Assembly: GCA_025153445.1 (NCBI GenBank)
Contig: JANZNS010000005.1
Location: 310,001 to 374,000, forward strand
DNA length: 64,000 bases
Source of the DNA: Marinobacter sp. BGYM27
Lineage (GTDB): Bacteria > Pseudomonadota > Gammaproteobacteria > Pseudomonadales > Oleiphilaceae
Reading direction: 5' to 3'
Under the pieces are notes generated by a model. The model was given only the letters and a program-made list of their open reading frames with translations, was not told the DNA's origin and did not search any database. Position 1 is the first letter of the stretch. Every line of letters starts with the position of its first letter. A program made the translations under genes and the position numbers. Shown one piece after another: positions 53,857-63,953 of the stretch.

Positions 53857-55401
53857 CTATACCTTGATTTTGGACAGTTTCAGATTGATCAGGGACAGCG
53901 CCCCGACCACCAGGAAGATCACCGTCGCAATTGCCGCTGCCAGACCAAAGTTCTGACCGGAATCCTGAAACGCGATGCGATAGGTGTAACTGACCAGCAA
54001 GTCTGTTGTACCCGCCGGTGTACTGGCGCCCAGAATATCCGGCGCGCCGCCTGTCAGCAGTGCAATCAACACGAAGTTATTGAAGTTGAATGCAAAGCTG
54101 GCGATCAGCAACGGAGCCAACGGCTTTATAATCAGCGGAAAGGTAATGTTCATCAGGTTGTTGATCGGCCCCGCACCATCCATCGCCGAGGCTTCGTACA
54201 GGTCCTTTGGAATCGACTGCAGTAGCCCCATCGACAACAGCATCATGTATGGATAACCCAGCCAGGTATTGACGATCAGAATCATGGTCCGGGCCAGTGC
54301 CGGATCGCTGAACCAGTCAGGCCGAATGCCGAACAGGTTCTCCAGCACCAGATTGATCTCGCCAAAATTCTGGTTAAACAACCCCTTGAACACCAGTATC
54401 GAGATAAAGGCCGGCACGGCATACGGCAGAATCAGCATGGTGCGATAGAAACCTTTCCCGCGAATCTGGTCCCACTGCAACAGGTTGGCCAGCAGCAGCC
54501 CCAGAATCAGGGTGAAGATCACCGTGCAGACAGCGAATACCAGCGTCCAGATAAAAATCTGGAGAAACGGGCCGCTGATCGTCGGGTCCGTGATCACTTT
54601 GGTGTAATTATCCCAACCGGCAGAGACCGTCCAGCCAGGCACCAGCCTGTCGCCGTCCGCGCTTTCGTAAAACCCCTCATCATGATTAGGGAAATAAGTA
54701 ACGCCGGTCCGGTTGTTGGTTAGTGTGTCATTTTCGCTAACAGCATAAAGCGACTGTATCGCTGCGAAGTCCCTCAGGCTCGCCATGCTGAGTTCGCGTC
54801 CGTCTTCGGTAGACAGTTTCAACTCGTTGAGCGCAGAACGGTGTTTGATGATGTCACGAATCTGCAGGGGCTCGCCGGACGGCGTCTGCTGAGCCGGCAG
54901 AACCGGTACCGGTTGAACCTCGTCGCCTTCCAGACTGAACGGTGGCGACATCAGGTTCTGGTGCTTGCCTTCCAGATAGATAACATAGCCCTTGTCTGTA
55001 TCGTAAAGGCTGTAGCCATAGCGGACGGATTCAGACTGGAAGGTGCGCCCCATCAGGTTATTCTGCACCCGCTCGAAGCTCAGCAGGTTGCTGGCGCTGT
55101 AGTTGGTAAAACCGATGCCCACGGTATACATCAGCGGAAAAATCACGAACAGCGTCATGCCTGCGATCGCAGGAAAAATGTAACGGTGGGCGTACATCCG
55201 CTTGTTCACAAAAACGAATACGGCCGATGCTGTAAGCACCAGAAACAGCATCGCAAAAACAAATGCCTGTTGCGCATAGAGCGCAAATATCAGATAGAGC
55301 GCCATACTGACGGTAATCGCCAGCGCACTCCATTTCAGAATTGATCGAGTCATGAATGCTCTGTTTTCGGCTCGAGGGTAAGTCAGCGTATCAGTCAGCA
55401 T
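53857..55401 (-). CDS. malF: Maltodextrin ABC transporter permease MalF
   Basis: A permease of up to 514 residues with eight membrane helices and the large periplasmic loop P2 (about residues 85-275) typical of MalF. Conserved parts include FVIFPLMYTVGIGFTNYSASN, TNNRTGVTYFPNHDEGFYE in the P2 loop, YRTMLILPYAVPAFISILVFKGL and the EAA loop LYEASAMDGAGPINNLMNITFPL. The start is uncertain: ATG 55401 gives a 21-residue leader before LKW, near the E. coli length, and ATG 55353 is the other candidate; neither has a strong ribosome site. It forms the channel with MalG and lies between malE and malG on the minus strand. Confidence 0.93.
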   Translation of the reverse strand: MLTDTLTYPRAENRAFMTRSILKWSALAITVSMALYLIFALYAQQAFVFAMLFLVLTASAVFVFVNKRMYAHRYIFPAIAGMTLFVIFPLMYTVGIGFTNYSASNLLSFERVQNNLMGRTFQSESVRYGYSLYDTDKGYVIYLEGKHQNLMSPPFSLEGDEVQPVPVLPAQQTPSGEPLQIRDIIKHRSALNELKLSTEDGRELSMASLRDFAAIQSLYAVSENDTLTNNRTGVTYFPNHDEGFYESADGDRLVPGWTVSAGWDNYTKVITDPTISGPFLQIFIWTLVFAVCTVIFTLILGLLLANLLQWDQIRGKGFYRTMLILPYAVPAFISILVFKGLFNQNFGEINLVLENLFGIRPDWFSDPALARTMILIVNTWLGYPYMMLLSMGLLQSIPKDLYEASAMDGAGPINNLMNITFPLIIKPLAPLLIASFAFNFNNFVLIALLTGGAPDILGASTPAGTTDLLVSYTYRIAFQDSGQNFGLAAAIATVIFLVVGALSLINLKLSKIKV

Positions 55402-55511
55402 TGTAGTAAGCCCTGCCACAGTAAGCCCTGCCAATACCTTGCAACCGCTATGGAGTGCGATCACACGGAACCCGACGCCCTCCTGATGGAAGCCGCCGGG
55501 TTCTCAAGGCA

Positions 55512-56705
55512 TTATCGGGTGATGCGCTTCGCAGCGGCATTCAGCGCTTCTTCTACTGACTGGCGCCCGGATGTAATATTTTGCAGAGCCGGCGCCATGG
55601 AAGACCAGAAAGCTCCCATCGCAGGCACGCTGGGCATGGGCTCGCCCATTTCGGCGTTCTTGAAGGTCGCGTTGATATTCGGATCTGCAGACAGCTCGTC
55701 CATCAGCTCCTTGTTGGCAACGGCGCCCAGTGGTACGTCGTCGTTCACCATCTTCAGCCCTTTAACCGAAAGCGCGTAGTTCTCAAGGAACTCGACCGCC
55801 AGCGCCCGGTTCGGGCTGGCTGTATTGAGCGTCGCGGCCATCACACCGACCATCGGCTTGGGCTCACTGCCGTTGATTGTTGGCAACGTCGTGACACCAA
55901 AGTTGATGCCGCTCTTCTTGAGATTACCCCAGGCCCAGGGGCCACTGATCATCATCGCCAGCTCGCCCTTGTTAAAGCGCGAATCCATAGCGCCGTAATC
56001 CGCTCCGCGAGGCATGACGCCCTGTTCGATCAGGCTTTCAAGCACCGTGGCACCCTTGATGGCGCCATCAGAATTAACCCCGGTGTCTTTAACATCGTAA
56101 CTTTTGCCGGATTTGGCAAAGATGTAACCACCGTTGGCCGCCATCATCGGCCAGGTGAAATAGGTGTTGTTATAGTCCCACAGGATCGCCTTCTTGCCCT
56201 GCTCGGCCAGCTTTTTGTCCAGCGCAGGGATTTCTTCGAAGGTCTTGGGTGGTTCGGATACCAGATCCTTGTTATAGATCAGGCCAATGGATTCAACGGC
56301 CATGGGGTAGCCGTATACCTTGCCGTCAACTGTTACGGCATCCCAGGTAAAATCGTAATTGGCATCTTTCACTGATTGGGAAGGATTGAGCTCGGCAATC
56401 AGGCCACTTTGAGCCCACTCGCCCAGACGGTCGTGTGCCCAGATAAAGATGTCGGGCCCGTTACCGGTTGCGGCAGATTGCTGGAATTTGTCAGTCGCAC
56501 TATCAGGATGTGCCACTTCAACGGTAATACCGGTTTCTTCAGCGAACCAGTCACCTACTTCCTGAAGACCGTTATACCCCTTGTCACCATTGATCCAGAC
56601 AACAAGCTTACCTTCCTGAATGTCAGCCTGCGCGGGCGAGACCGCACCGAGTGTCGCCAGGATGGATACGGCGAGTGTGCTGCGGATAAATTTCCGGCGG
56701 TTCAT
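55512..56705 (-). CDS. malE: Maltose/maltodextrin-binding periplasmic protein MalE
   Basis: A 397-residue periplasmic solute-binding protein of the MalE family. The signal peptide ([20 protein letters not shown]) ends near SPAQA. The mature part begins [20 protein letters not shown], as in E. coli MalE ([20 protein letters not shown]), and carries the maltose-binding regions [33 protein letters not shown], and [22 protein letters not shown]. It presents maltodextrins to MalFG. AGAGAGG stands 9 bases before the ATG. It is divergent from the alpha-amylase gene, sharing a 284-base control region with MalT-box-like motifs. Confidence 0.96.
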   Translation of the reverse strand: MNRRKFIRSTLAVSILATLGAVSPAQADIQEGKLVVWINGDKGYNGLQEVGDWFAEETGITVEVAHPDSATDKFQQSAATGNGPDIFIWAHDRLGEWAQSGLIAELNPSQSVKDANYDFTWDAVTVDGKVYGYPMAVESIGLIYNKDLVSEPPKTFEEIPALDKKLAEQGKKAILWDYNNTYFTWPMMAANGGYIFAKSGKSYDVKDTGVNSDGAIKGATVLESLIEQGVMPRGADYGAMDSRFNKGELAMMISGPWAWGNLKKSGINFGVTTLPTINGSEPKPMVGVMAATLNTASPNRALAVEFLENYALSVKGLKMVNDDVPLGAVANKELMDELSADPNINATFKNAEMGEPMPSVPAMGAFWSSMAPALQNITSGRQSVEEALNAAAKRITR

Positions 56706-56828
56706 GGTTCAGTACCTCTCTTTCCTTGACTTATTCTTGTTGGCCGGTGCCGGCATGAGGCTTTCGATCACCGGGGCGGTCGCAATCTTTTCTGCGATGC
56801 TTCAAATCCTGTGGTAATCGGGCAACAA

Positions 56829-56877
56829 GAGCATCCCCCCTGTTTTTAATCGACGAGGCGTAGAACGGGGGAGTAGA
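56829..56877. promoter_or_regulatory. MalT-box-like motifs between malE and the amylase gene
   Basis: On the minus strand GGGGATGCTC (56838-56829) matches the MalT box at seven of ten positions, and on the plus strand GGGGAGTAGA (56868-56877) at eight of ten. The two face in opposite directions in the divergent control region of malE and the amylase, where a shared activator would be expected. Each is weaker than the 47.2-kb sites, so this is tentative. Confidence 0.35.
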
Positions 56878-56989
56878 CCGGCGTAGAGGATTCCGTCTAC
56901 CCACAATCACCGCACTCTGGTTATATCGGTTAAGTCTCAACTCGTCCGCAACGCCGGACTTGCCGATAACAATAAAACCGGAGTCGCCC

Positions 56990-58888
56990 ATGTTGGCCCT
57001 ACACAGATCCGCCTATGCCTTCCTGCCCGGCAAGGCCCTTGCTACTGGCATCACAATCGTCGCCATTACCGCTACTCTGTCTGCCTGTGCGACAGGAGAG
57101 TCAGCCAAGCGTGCCGGTGATAGTAAGGGCACTACCCCGACCAGTTCCAGCGACCAGCCAGCAAATCCATCCTCTGCCTCCCTGGCGTCTGCGGCGTGCG
57201 CTGTGGATGATGCACCGGTCACCATCCCGGTCAACAGCACTTTTGCCGATGGAGCCTGGTTAAAAGACGCCTTCTCGGGTCAACGGGTACAGGTTCGCCA
57301 GGGTGAAGTCACGATTGCCCCCGCGCAGGGATCGGAAGGGATCATTCTGCTGGAACCTGTCGAGCCGGAGAAACAGCACTTCAGTTGGGCCGGCGCCACG
57401 GTTTATTTCGCACTGACCGACCGATTCAACAACGGTAACCCGGCAAATGACAACGCCTACGGTCGCCAGCCAGACGGCGACCAGGAAATCGGGACTTTTC
57501 ACGGTGGTGATTTCGCGGGACTCACGCAGAAACTCGATTACATCGCCGCACTCGGTGTTGATGCACTATGGATATCGCCGCCAGTTGAACAGATACACGG
57601 CTGGGTCGGTGGCGGCGATCAAGGCGATTTTCGTCATTATGGCTACCACGGCTACTACGGGCTCGACTTTACCGTTCCTGACGCGAGCTACGGCAGCGAA
57701 GCCGAATTCAGAACACTGGTAGACGAAGCGCACAAACGCAACATCCGGGTGGTCATGGATGTGGTTCTGAATCACCCGGGTTACAGCACATTGCAGGATA
57801 TGCAGGACTTCAAGTTCGGCGCTCTGTTCGAAGGCTTTGAACAATACCTGCCCGAGCACCGGGGTAACTGGCAGCCCGAGTCGTGGGAAGACCTCCATGC
57901 CTACCACGCGCTGATTGACTACGACAACACGGATGCCTGGGCAAACTGGTGGGGGAAAGATTGGGTACGCGCAGGTATCGCTGACTACGACTCGCCACCA
58001 AACGCCACTATTGATCCCATTCGTGGGTCGCTGGCGTTTTTACCTGACTTCAAAACCGAGTCTGCTCAGCCTGTTTCCCTTCCGGCGTTTCTGACCTCCA
58101 AGGCTGATACAAGAGCCCGCCCTCTCGACGGCGCCACAGTTAGAGATTACCTGATCGCCTGGCAGACAGACTGGGTGCGCCGCTACGGTATCGACGGGTT
58201 CAGGGTTGATACCGTCAAACACGTGGAGCCCGCCACATGGATAGCGCTCAAAGCGGCAGGACAACAGGCCCTGGATGACTACCGCAAGGCGCATCCGGAC
58301 AATCCCCTGCCGGCATCGGATTTCTGGATGGTGGGTGAAGTATTCCCGCACGCGGTTACCCGCAGTCACTATTTCGATGAAGGTTTTGATGCCGTTATCA
58401 ACTTTGATTTTCAGGAGCAGGCAAAAGCGGGCGCACTTTGCCTGCCAGCGATGGAGCCTGTTTACCGGCAATACGCCGAGAGCCTGCAGGGTGAAAAAGC
58501 CTTTAACGTTATGAGCTACATCTCATCCCATGACACCGCGTTGTTCAGCAGCGAAACGGCTGATGATCCGCTTTTGCAAAAACGCGTTGCCGCTGCTTTG
58601 CTGCTGGCGCCAGGCACCACGCAGATTTTTTACGGCGATGAAAGCGCCCGCATTGCAGGACCCAGCGGCTCAGATCCGCAACAGGGAACCCGATCGGATA
58701 TGAACTGGCGCGCAATCGATTCGGGAGAAGTGGCCGCGCTTATTGAATACTGGCAGACACTCGGACAATTCAGACAACGGCATCCGGCCATTGGTGGCGG
58801 TCAGCATAAAATGCTCAGTGAGCGGCCTTATGCTTTTTCAAGACAGAAAGGAAACGACAAGATCATCGTCGTGTTTGCGCGGAAATAA
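56990..58888 (+). CDS. Lipoprotein alpha-amylase, GH13 (MalS-like)
   Basis: A 632-residue glycoside hydrolase. I start at ATG 56990, with GGAG 6 bases upstream; the frame continues upstream without a site. The signal peptide ends in the lipobox TATLSACATG, so the protein should be lipidated and held at the periplasmic face or outer membrane. A low-complexity linker (TSSSDQPANPSSAS) precedes the catalytic domain, which resembles periplasmic MalS (YFALTDRFNNGNPAND, IGTFHGGDFAGL). Catalytic residues are D407 in GFRVDTVKHV, E450 in WMVGEVFPH and D515 in ISSHDTALF. It would cut longer maltodextrins or starch. It is divergent from malE. Confidence 0.92.
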   Translation: MLALHRSAYAFLPGKALATGITIVAITATLSACATGESAKRAGDSKGTTPTSSSDQPANPSSASLASAACAVDDAPVTIPVNSTFADGAWLKDAFSGQRVQVRQGEVTIAPAQGSEGIILLEPVEPEKQHFSWAGATVYFALTDRFNNGNPANDNAYGRQPDGDQEIGTFHGGDFAGLTQKLDYIAALGVDALWISPPVEQIHGWVGGGDQGDFRHYGYHGYYGLDFTVPDASYGSEAEFRTLVDEAHKRNIRVVMDVVLNHPGYSTLQDMQDFKFGALFEGFEQYLPEHRGNWQPESWEDLHAYHALIDYDNTDAWANWWGKDWVRAGIADYDSPPNATIDPIRGSLAFLPDFKTESAQPVSLPAFLTSKADTRARPLDGATVRDYLIAWQTDWVRRYGIDGFRVDTVKHVEPATWIALKAAGQQALDDYRKAHPDNPLPASDFWMVGEVFPHAVTRSHYFDEGFDAVINFDFQEQAKAGALCLPAMEPVYRQYAESLQGEKAFNVMSYISSHDTALFSSETADDPLLQKRVAAALLLAPGTTQIFYGDESARIAGPSGSDPQQGTRSDMNWRAIDSGEVAALIEYWQTLGQFRQRHPAIGGGQHKMLSERPYAFSRQKGNDKIIVVFARK

Positions 58889-58912
58889 CTTAAGGACGTC
58901 ACCATAACCAGT

Positions 58913-58947
58913 TTCAGGCGACAGAGACCTGCTCTCTGCCGCCTGAA
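58913..58947. terminator. Bidirectional hairpin between amylase and glpV
   Basis: TTCAGGCG (58913-58920) pairs with CGCCTGAA (58940-58947), and CAGAG/CTCTG continues the stem inside with one mismatch, leaving a 7-base loop. It separates the convergent amylase and glpV genes. A T run is lacking on both sides. Confidence 0.6.
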
Positions 58948-58958
58948 TACCGGGATGC

Positions 58959-60701
58959 CTAGCTCTCAGCTTCCCATTTCTTCAGCAGTTCCTTGTATGG
59001 CACGGTCTGCCCTTTAGGCTTCTCGTTGTCCAACTTCGGCTTGGGCGCACCCGGCTGGTCCAGCCAGTATTGCGCATCGCGCTCTTCATTCAGCTTGGGA
59101 CCGCAGGTTTCCATCACATTGGCCCGCTCCAGACGCATCATGATGTTGTCCTGAGCCTTGGCCAGGCCGTCCAATGCTTCCTGCGGTGTGCTTTCGCCAC
59201 TGGCTGCCTGTGAAATATACTGCCACCACAGCTGGGCCAGCTTGGGGTAATCCGGCACGTTGGTGCCAGTCGGACTCCACTGGACCCGCGCAGGACTGCG
59301 GTAGAACTCAACCAGACCGCCCAGCATCGGCGCCGCTTCAGTCATCGCGTCTGAATTGATATCAGACTCGCGGATCGGAGTCAGACCTACCAGCGTCTTC
59401 TTCATAGATACCGTTTTGGATACCGTGAACTGCGCATACAGCCATGCAGCCAACCGACGCTCTTTAGGCGTTGATTTCATGAAGGTCCAGGCGCCAACGT
59501 CCTGATAACCCAGCTTCATGCCCTCTTCCCAGTATGGTCCGTGGGGCGATGGCGCCATCCGCCATTTTGGAGTGCCGTCTTCGTTGACGACCGGCAGCCC
59601 TTTCTTGGTCATGCTGGAGGTGAACGCGGTGTACCAGAATATCTGCTGCGCGACATTACCCTGCGCAGGTACCGGACCGGACTCGGAGAAGGTCATGCCT
59701 TTTGCTTCAGCCGGGGCATACTCGTTCAGCCAGTCCACATACTTCTGTGTGGCATAGACAGCTGCCGGACCATTGACGGCACCACCACGGGTGACACTGG
59801 AGCCAACCGGGTGACACTCTTCAACCCGAATACCCCATTCATCAACGGGCAGACCATTAGGCAGACCCTTGTCGCCCGCACCCGCCATTGAGAACCAGGC
59901 ATCAGTAAACCGCCAACCCAGAGACGGGTCTTTCTTACCGTAATCCATGTGGCCGTATACGCGCTTGCCATCAATGGTCTTCACATCTTCGCTGAAGAAC
60001 TTGGCAATGTCTTCGTAGGCTGACCAGTTAACCGGCACGCCTAGCTCGTAGCCATAAATTTCCTTGAACTTCTTTTTCAGATCTTCGCGCTCGAACCAGT
60101 CGGCCCTGAACCAGTAGACGTTTGCAAACTGCTGATCGGGAAGCTGGTAGAGCTTGCCGTCGGGTGCAGTCGTGAAATCCAGGCCGATGAAATCGTCAAG
60201 ATCAAGCGTTGGCAAGGTGAAATCCTTGCCGTCGCCTTCCATCATGTCGGAGATCGGGACCACTTTGCCGTAGCGAAAGTGTGTGCCGATCAGATCAGAA
60301 TCGTTGATGAATGCATCATAGATGTTGCGGCCTGACTGCATCTGCGTCTGCAGTTTCTCAATGACGTCACCTTCCTGAATCAGGTTGTGGGTCACCTTGA
60401 TACCGGTAATGTCGGTAAACGCCTTGGCCAGCACACTCGACTCATACTCATGAGTGGCGATGGTTTCAGACACCACATTGATCTGCATGCCACGCATGGA
60501 CTTGGCGGCCTGGGTAAACCAGGCCATTTCTTTGAGCTTTTGCTCTTCCGTCAATGTCGATGTTTCGAACTCGCTGTCGACCCACTTCTTGGCGGCATCC
60601 GAGTACTGATCTGCCAGAGCCGGCATTGCGGCCCCCAAACCAGCAACGCTGATGGCGGCACTCAGCATGAGCGCTCTGGGACTTTGATTGTTCCTGAACA
60701 T
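58959..60701 (-). CDS. glpV: Glycerol ABC transporter substrate-binding protein GlpV-like
   Basis: A periplasmic solute-binding protein of about 580 residues, start ATG 60701 with GAGG upstream (TTG 60707 is an in-frame alternative). The signal peptide (ALMLSAAISVAGLGAAMPALA) is followed by a large family-1-type binding fold; parts such as EYESSVLAKAFTDITGIKVTHNL, YQLPDQQFANVYWFRADWF and LGYQDVGAWTFMKSTPKERR match the glycerol-type binding proteins of rhizobia. It sits at the 3' end of an operon with two permeases, an ATPase and GlpU. The ligand is inferred from this arrangement. Confidence 0.85.
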   Translation of the reverse strand: MFRNNQSPRALMLSAAISVAGLGAAMPALADQYSDAAKKWVDSEFETSTLTEEQKLKEMAWFTQAAKSMRGMQINVVSETIATHEYESSVLAKAFTDITGIKVTHNLIQEGDVIEKLQTQMQSGRNIYDAFINDSDLIGTHFRYGKVVPISDMMEGDGKDFTLPTLDLDDFIGLDFTTAPDGKLYQLPDQQFANVYWFRADWFEREDLKKKFKEIYGYELGVPVNWSAYEDIAKFFSEDVKTIDGKRVYGHMDYGKKDPSLGWRFTDAWFSMAGAGDKGLPNGLPVDEWGIRVEECHPVGSSVTRGGAVNGPAAVYATQKYVDWLNEYAPAEAKGMTFSESGPVPAQGNVAQQIFWYTAFTSSMTKKGLPVVNEDGTPKWRMAPSPHGPYWEEGMKLGYQDVGAWTFMKSTPKERRLAAWLYAQFTVSKTVSMKKTLVGLTPIRESDINSDAMTEAAPMLGGLVEFYRSPARVQWSPTGTNVPDYPKLAQLWWQYISQAASGESTPQEALDGLAKAQDNIMMRLERANVMETCGPKLNEERDAQYWLDQPGAPKPKLDNEKPKGQTVPYKELLKKWEAES

Positions 60702-60857
60702 AGCCAACCTCGTTCGTATTGTTAGAGTTGTAGACGAATGGGTCTCGGTAAGACCCCTTTTTCACCGCTCTTGCCCATGCGCACAGCAACTACCGGGCAA
60801 CAGATTGAAAAACACTTTCCAAACATTCGTTCTATTGTGAGTTCACACCTTCAAGCG

Positions 60858-61133
60858 CTATCCCCAGCGCAACAGGATGCACAACCACACCACCGAAATC
60901 CCCAGCGCGAGCCATAAACTCACTTCGGATAGCCCAAGAAACATCAGATGAATATAGGCGCTGGTAAGCAAACCGATAAACAACCGGTCGCCCCGCGTTG
61001 TCGCAATCGGCAGAAACCCCTTGCGCTCGGTACAGGGCGACACGACTTCGTAAACGGTCATGGCCAGCAGTATGGCCGCAATCACCGCGAAGAAAATCGC
61101 GGTCGGCATTGTCCAGGACATCCAGGCAATCAT
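60858..61133 (-). CDS. glpU: Small membrane protein GlpU-like (DUF2160)
   Basis: A 91-residue integral membrane protein with three hydrophobic helices (TAIFFAVIAAILLAMTVYEV, GLLTSAYIHLMFLGLSEVSLW, LALGISVVWLCILLRWG). The central STERKGFLPIATTRGDRLFIG region is typical of the DUF2160 family, which is found only in glycerol-type ABC operons; the rhizobial counterpart is called GlpU. Its exact job in transport is not known. It lies between glpQ and glpV on the minus strand, 31 bases after glpQ. Confidence 0.85.
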   Translation of the reverse strand: MIAWMSWTMPTAIFFAVIAAILLAMTVYEVVSPCTERKGFLPIATTRGDRLFIGLLTSAYIHLMFLGLSEVSLWLALGISVVWLCILLRWG

Positions 61134-61164
61134 TGTTGTTCTCCCCCGGGTTTATTCATGGTAA

Positions 61165-61971
61165 TTACACCCGACCCAGCGCGAAGCCTGTGGCCACGTG
61201 ATTACGTACAAACCAGATCACCAGCAAGCCTGGCACGATAGTCAGAACACCGGCGGCCGCCAGCACCCCCCAATCGATACCACTTGCCCCTACCGTTCGA
61301 GTCATGATGGCGCCAATCGGCTGGGCCTCCACTGATGTCAGTGTTCGGGCCAGCAGCAGCTCGACCCACGAAAACATGAAGGCAAAAAAGGCCGTCACGC
61401 CGATACCGGAGCGGATCATCGGAATAAAAATCTTAATGAAAAACTTTGGGAAACTGTAACCATCGATATAGGCCATCTCGTCATATTCACGCGGAACACC
61501 GGAGATAAATCCTTCCAGGATCCAGACCGCCAGCGGCACATTGAACAGACAGTGCGCCAACGCCACAGCGATGTGGGTATCAAACAACCCGATCGACGAA
61601 TAGAGCTGGAAGAATGGCAACAGGAATACCGCCGGCGGGGCCATCCGGTTGCTCAACAACCAGAAGAACAGGTGCTTGTCGCCGACAAACTTGTAACGGC
61701 TGAAGGCGTAGGCTGCGGGTAGCGCAACCAGCAATGTGATCACCACGTTCATTGAGACGTAGATCATCGAATTGATATAGCCGTTGTACCAGCTGGGGTC
61801 AGTGAAGATCACCGCATAGTTTGCCAACGTGAAATTCTGCGGCCAGAGCGTAAGCGCGCCCAGAATTTCCTGATTGGTCTTGAATGACATGATCAGGAGC
61901 CAGTAGATCGGCAACAGTACAAAGACGATGTAAATGCTGATCCCGAACCCTTTGCGTTTATTCATTTTCAT
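61165..61971 (-). CDS. glpQ: Glycerol ABC transporter permease GlpQ-like
   Basis: A 268-residue inner-membrane permease of the carbohydrate ABC class with about six helices. The EAA-type coupling loop reads EYDEMAYIDGYSFPKFFIKIFIPMI. N-terminal MSFKTNQEILGALTLWPQNFTLANYAVIF is the usual periplasmic loop segment. Together with the next gene it should form the transmembrane heterodimer. GAGGGG precedes the start, and 12 bases separate it from glpP. Confidence 0.88.
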   Translation of the reverse strand: MKMNKRKGFGISIYIVFVLLPIYWLLIMSFKTNQEILGALTLWPQNFTLANYAVIFTDPSWYNGYINSMIYVSMNVVITLLVALPAAYAFSRYKFVGDKHLFFWLLSNRMAPPAVFLLPFFQLYSSIGLFDTHIAVALAHCLFNVPLAVWILEGFISGVPREYDEMAYIDGYSFPKFFIKIFIPMIRSGIGVTAFFAFMFSWVELLLARTLTSVEAQPIGAIMTRTVGASGIDWGVLAAAGVLTIVPGLLVIWFVRNHVATGFALGRV

Positions 61972-61983
61972 ATCAGGCGCCCC

Positions 61984-62850
61984 TCACTTTTCTTTGTCGA
62001 GGTGGGTGATGGCCGTAAAGAACAACCAGGACACCAACAGAACAATCAGGAAATAAACCAGCGAGAAAGCGGCCGCCCGACCAATATCAAACTGGCCTAT
62101 CGCCATGGTGGTGAGTGTTTGACTGAGGAAAGTTGTGGAGCTGCCCGGTCCGCCGCCCGTCAATACGAAGGGTTCGGTATAGATCATGAAGCTGTCCATA
62201 AAGCGCAACAGCACCGCGATCACCAGCACACTTTTCAGACGCGGCAACTGGATGTAGCGGAAAATCGCCCAGCGGGACGCCCGGTCAATCTCGGCAGCCT
62301 GATAGAAGGCCTCCGGAATGGCCCGCAGGCCCGAGTAGCACAAGAGCGCGACCAGCGGCGTCCAATGCCAGACATCCATCAGCAATACAGTGGCCCAGGC
62401 ATCACCGGTATTGCCGGTATAGTTGTAGTTGATCCCTATCTCGTTCAGCGCCCAGCCAAACAGCCCAATATCGCCCCTGCCGAAAATCTGCCAGATAGTG
62501 CCTACCACGTTCCACGGAATCAGCAGCGGAATGGCCAGCAGAATCAGGCAAAGGGAACCGCGCCGTCCGGATGTCGGCATCATCAATGCCACACCGATTC
62601 CCAGCGGAATTTCGATCAGCAACACGGCGGCTGAAAACACAAACTGGCGCCCAAGAGACGCCTGGAGATTCTCGTTTTGCAGCACTTCCCGGAACCAGTC
62701 AGTGCCCACAAAGTAAGCGCTATTGGGGCCGAAGATGTCCTGCACCGAATAGTTCACCACCGTCATCAGTGGAATCAGCGCAGAAAAAGCCACCAGAATG
62801 AAAACCGGCAGCACCAGCCACCAGGCTCTGTTATCAGGGATCTTGTTCAT
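61984..62850 (-). CDS. glpP: Glycerol ABC transporter permease GlpP-like
   Basis: A 288-residue permease with six membrane helices, first at WWLVLPVFILVAFSALIPLMTVV. The EAA loop reads EAFYQAAEIDRASRWAIFRYIQLPRL. The gene starts 4 bases inside the end of the ATPase gene (ATGA overlap), which indicates translational coupling. With GlpQ it forms the membrane path for glycerol in the inferred system. Confidence 0.88.
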   Translation of the reverse strand: MNKIPDNRAWWLVLPVFILVAFSALIPLMTVVNYSVQDIFGPNSAYFVGTDWFREVLQNENLQASLGRQFVFSAAVLLIEIPLGIGVALMMPTSGRRGSLCLILLAIPLLIPWNVVGTIWQIFGRGDIGLFGWALNEIGINYNYTGNTGDAWATVLLMDVWHWTPLVALLCYSGLRAIPEAFYQAAEIDRASRWAIFRYIQLPRLKSVLVIAVLLRFMDSFMIYTEPFVLTGGGPGSSTTFLSQTLTTMAIGQFDIGRAAAFSLVYFLIVLLVSWLFFTAITHLDKEK

Positions 62851-63947
62851 TCTGTTTGCTCCTCAATCAGAAACTCATCGACATAGAGCTTCAGCCACTG
62901 GCGGGGAAATCCTGCATGGATCTTTCCGGGCGCTACAGCGTGATCTTCGTCCACGCGCGCCTTGATCGACTGATTGCCCAGCGTGAGAGACACAATCTTG
63001 TATGTGCCCAGATCCTCGATGTCCGTCACATCACACTCAAAAGTGTCATCCGATGGCGTGGTGGTCAGCTGAATAAACTCCGGGCGAATGCCCAACTTCA
63101 GGTTGGATGAGGTGCTTTGCTCCAACAGCGACTGCAATCCGGCGCCAAGTTTGACGGTCATACCATTAAAGCGAACCCCTTCTTCGCACCGCTCGACCGC
63201 GACCAGATTCATCCCCGGGCTCCCGATAAAGTAGCCTACGAATGTGTGATTCGGCCGCTCGAACAGTTCTCGCGGCGTGCCAAACTGGACAATCTGGCCG
63301 TCGTACATCACTGCAATCTTGTCAGCAAAAGTCGATGCTTCGAGCTGATCGTGGGTGACATACACCATCGTGATATTGAATTGCTCGTGGATCTGCTTCA
63401 GCTTGCGGCGCAGTTTCCACTTGAGCTGCGGGTCGATAACGGTGAGCGGCTCGTCAAACAGAATGGCCGAGACATCGTCTCTGACCAGTCCGCGACCCAT
63501 CGATACTTTCTGCTTTTCGTCAGCCGTAAGATTCCGTGCCTTGCGGTGAAGCACGGCTTCCAATTCAAGAATTTCAGCGACTTCGTTAACTTTGGTCTCG
63601 ATGCGGTCCTTTGCCATGCCGGCATTGCGCAATGGAAAAGCAAGGTTCTGGAACACTGTCATCGAGTCGTAAATCACCGGAAACTGGAACACCTGAGCGA
63701 TGTTCCGCTCTTTGGGCGATAGTTCGTTGACCCTGACATCATCAAACAGAACCTCACCTTCCGAGGGGGCCAGCAATCCCGAAATGATATTGAGCATCGT
63801 GCTTTTGCCGCACCCGGATGGCCCTAGCAGCGCATAGGCACCCCCTTTGTGCCAGGTATGGCTTATTTGCCTGATGGCATAATCTTCGGGGCCTGACGGA
63901 TGCTTGCTATAACTGTGAGCGAGGGATTTGAGCTGAATTTCTGCCAT
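62847..63947 (-). CDS. glpT: Glycerol ABC transporter ATP-binding protein GlpT-like
   Basis: A 366-residue ABC ATPase of the MalK/UgpC-like class: Walker [18 protein letters not shown]-loop VFQFPVIYDSMTVFQN, Walker B SAILFDEPLTVIDPQ and H-loop YVTHDQLEASTFADK. The signature motif is altered to LTADEKQKVSMGR, where LSGGQ is usual; such changed signatures are known in heterodimeric pairs, where the partner ATPase (GlpS) holds a good one. The partner is cut by the right window edge. The C-terminal regulatory domain is present. Confidence 0.88.
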   Translation of the reverse strand: MAEIQLKSLAHSYSKHPSGPEDYAIRQISHTWHKGGAYALLGPSGCGKSTMLNIISGLLAPSEGEVLFDDVRVNELSPKERNIAQVFQFPVIYDSMTVFQNLAFPLRNAGMAKDRIETKVNEVAEILELEAVLHRKARNLTADEKQKVSMGRGLVRDDVSAILFDEPLTVIDPQLKWKLRRKLKQIHEQFNITMVYVTHDQLEASTFADKIAVMYDGQIVQFGTPRELFERPNHTFVGYFIGSPGMNLVAVERCEEGVRFNGMTVKLGAGLQSLLEQSTSSNLKLGIRPEFIQLTTTPSDDTFECDVTDIEDLGTYKIVSLTLGNQSIKARVDEDHAVAPGKIHAGFPRQWLKLYVDEFLIEEQTE

Positions 63948-63953
63948 GACCGC

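Noticed and set aside
53095-54225. A 376-codon plus-strand frame antisense to malG and malF
   Set aside because: Its composition is very rich in Arg, Gln and His as expected for the complement of a permease; malG and malF match their family over their full length.
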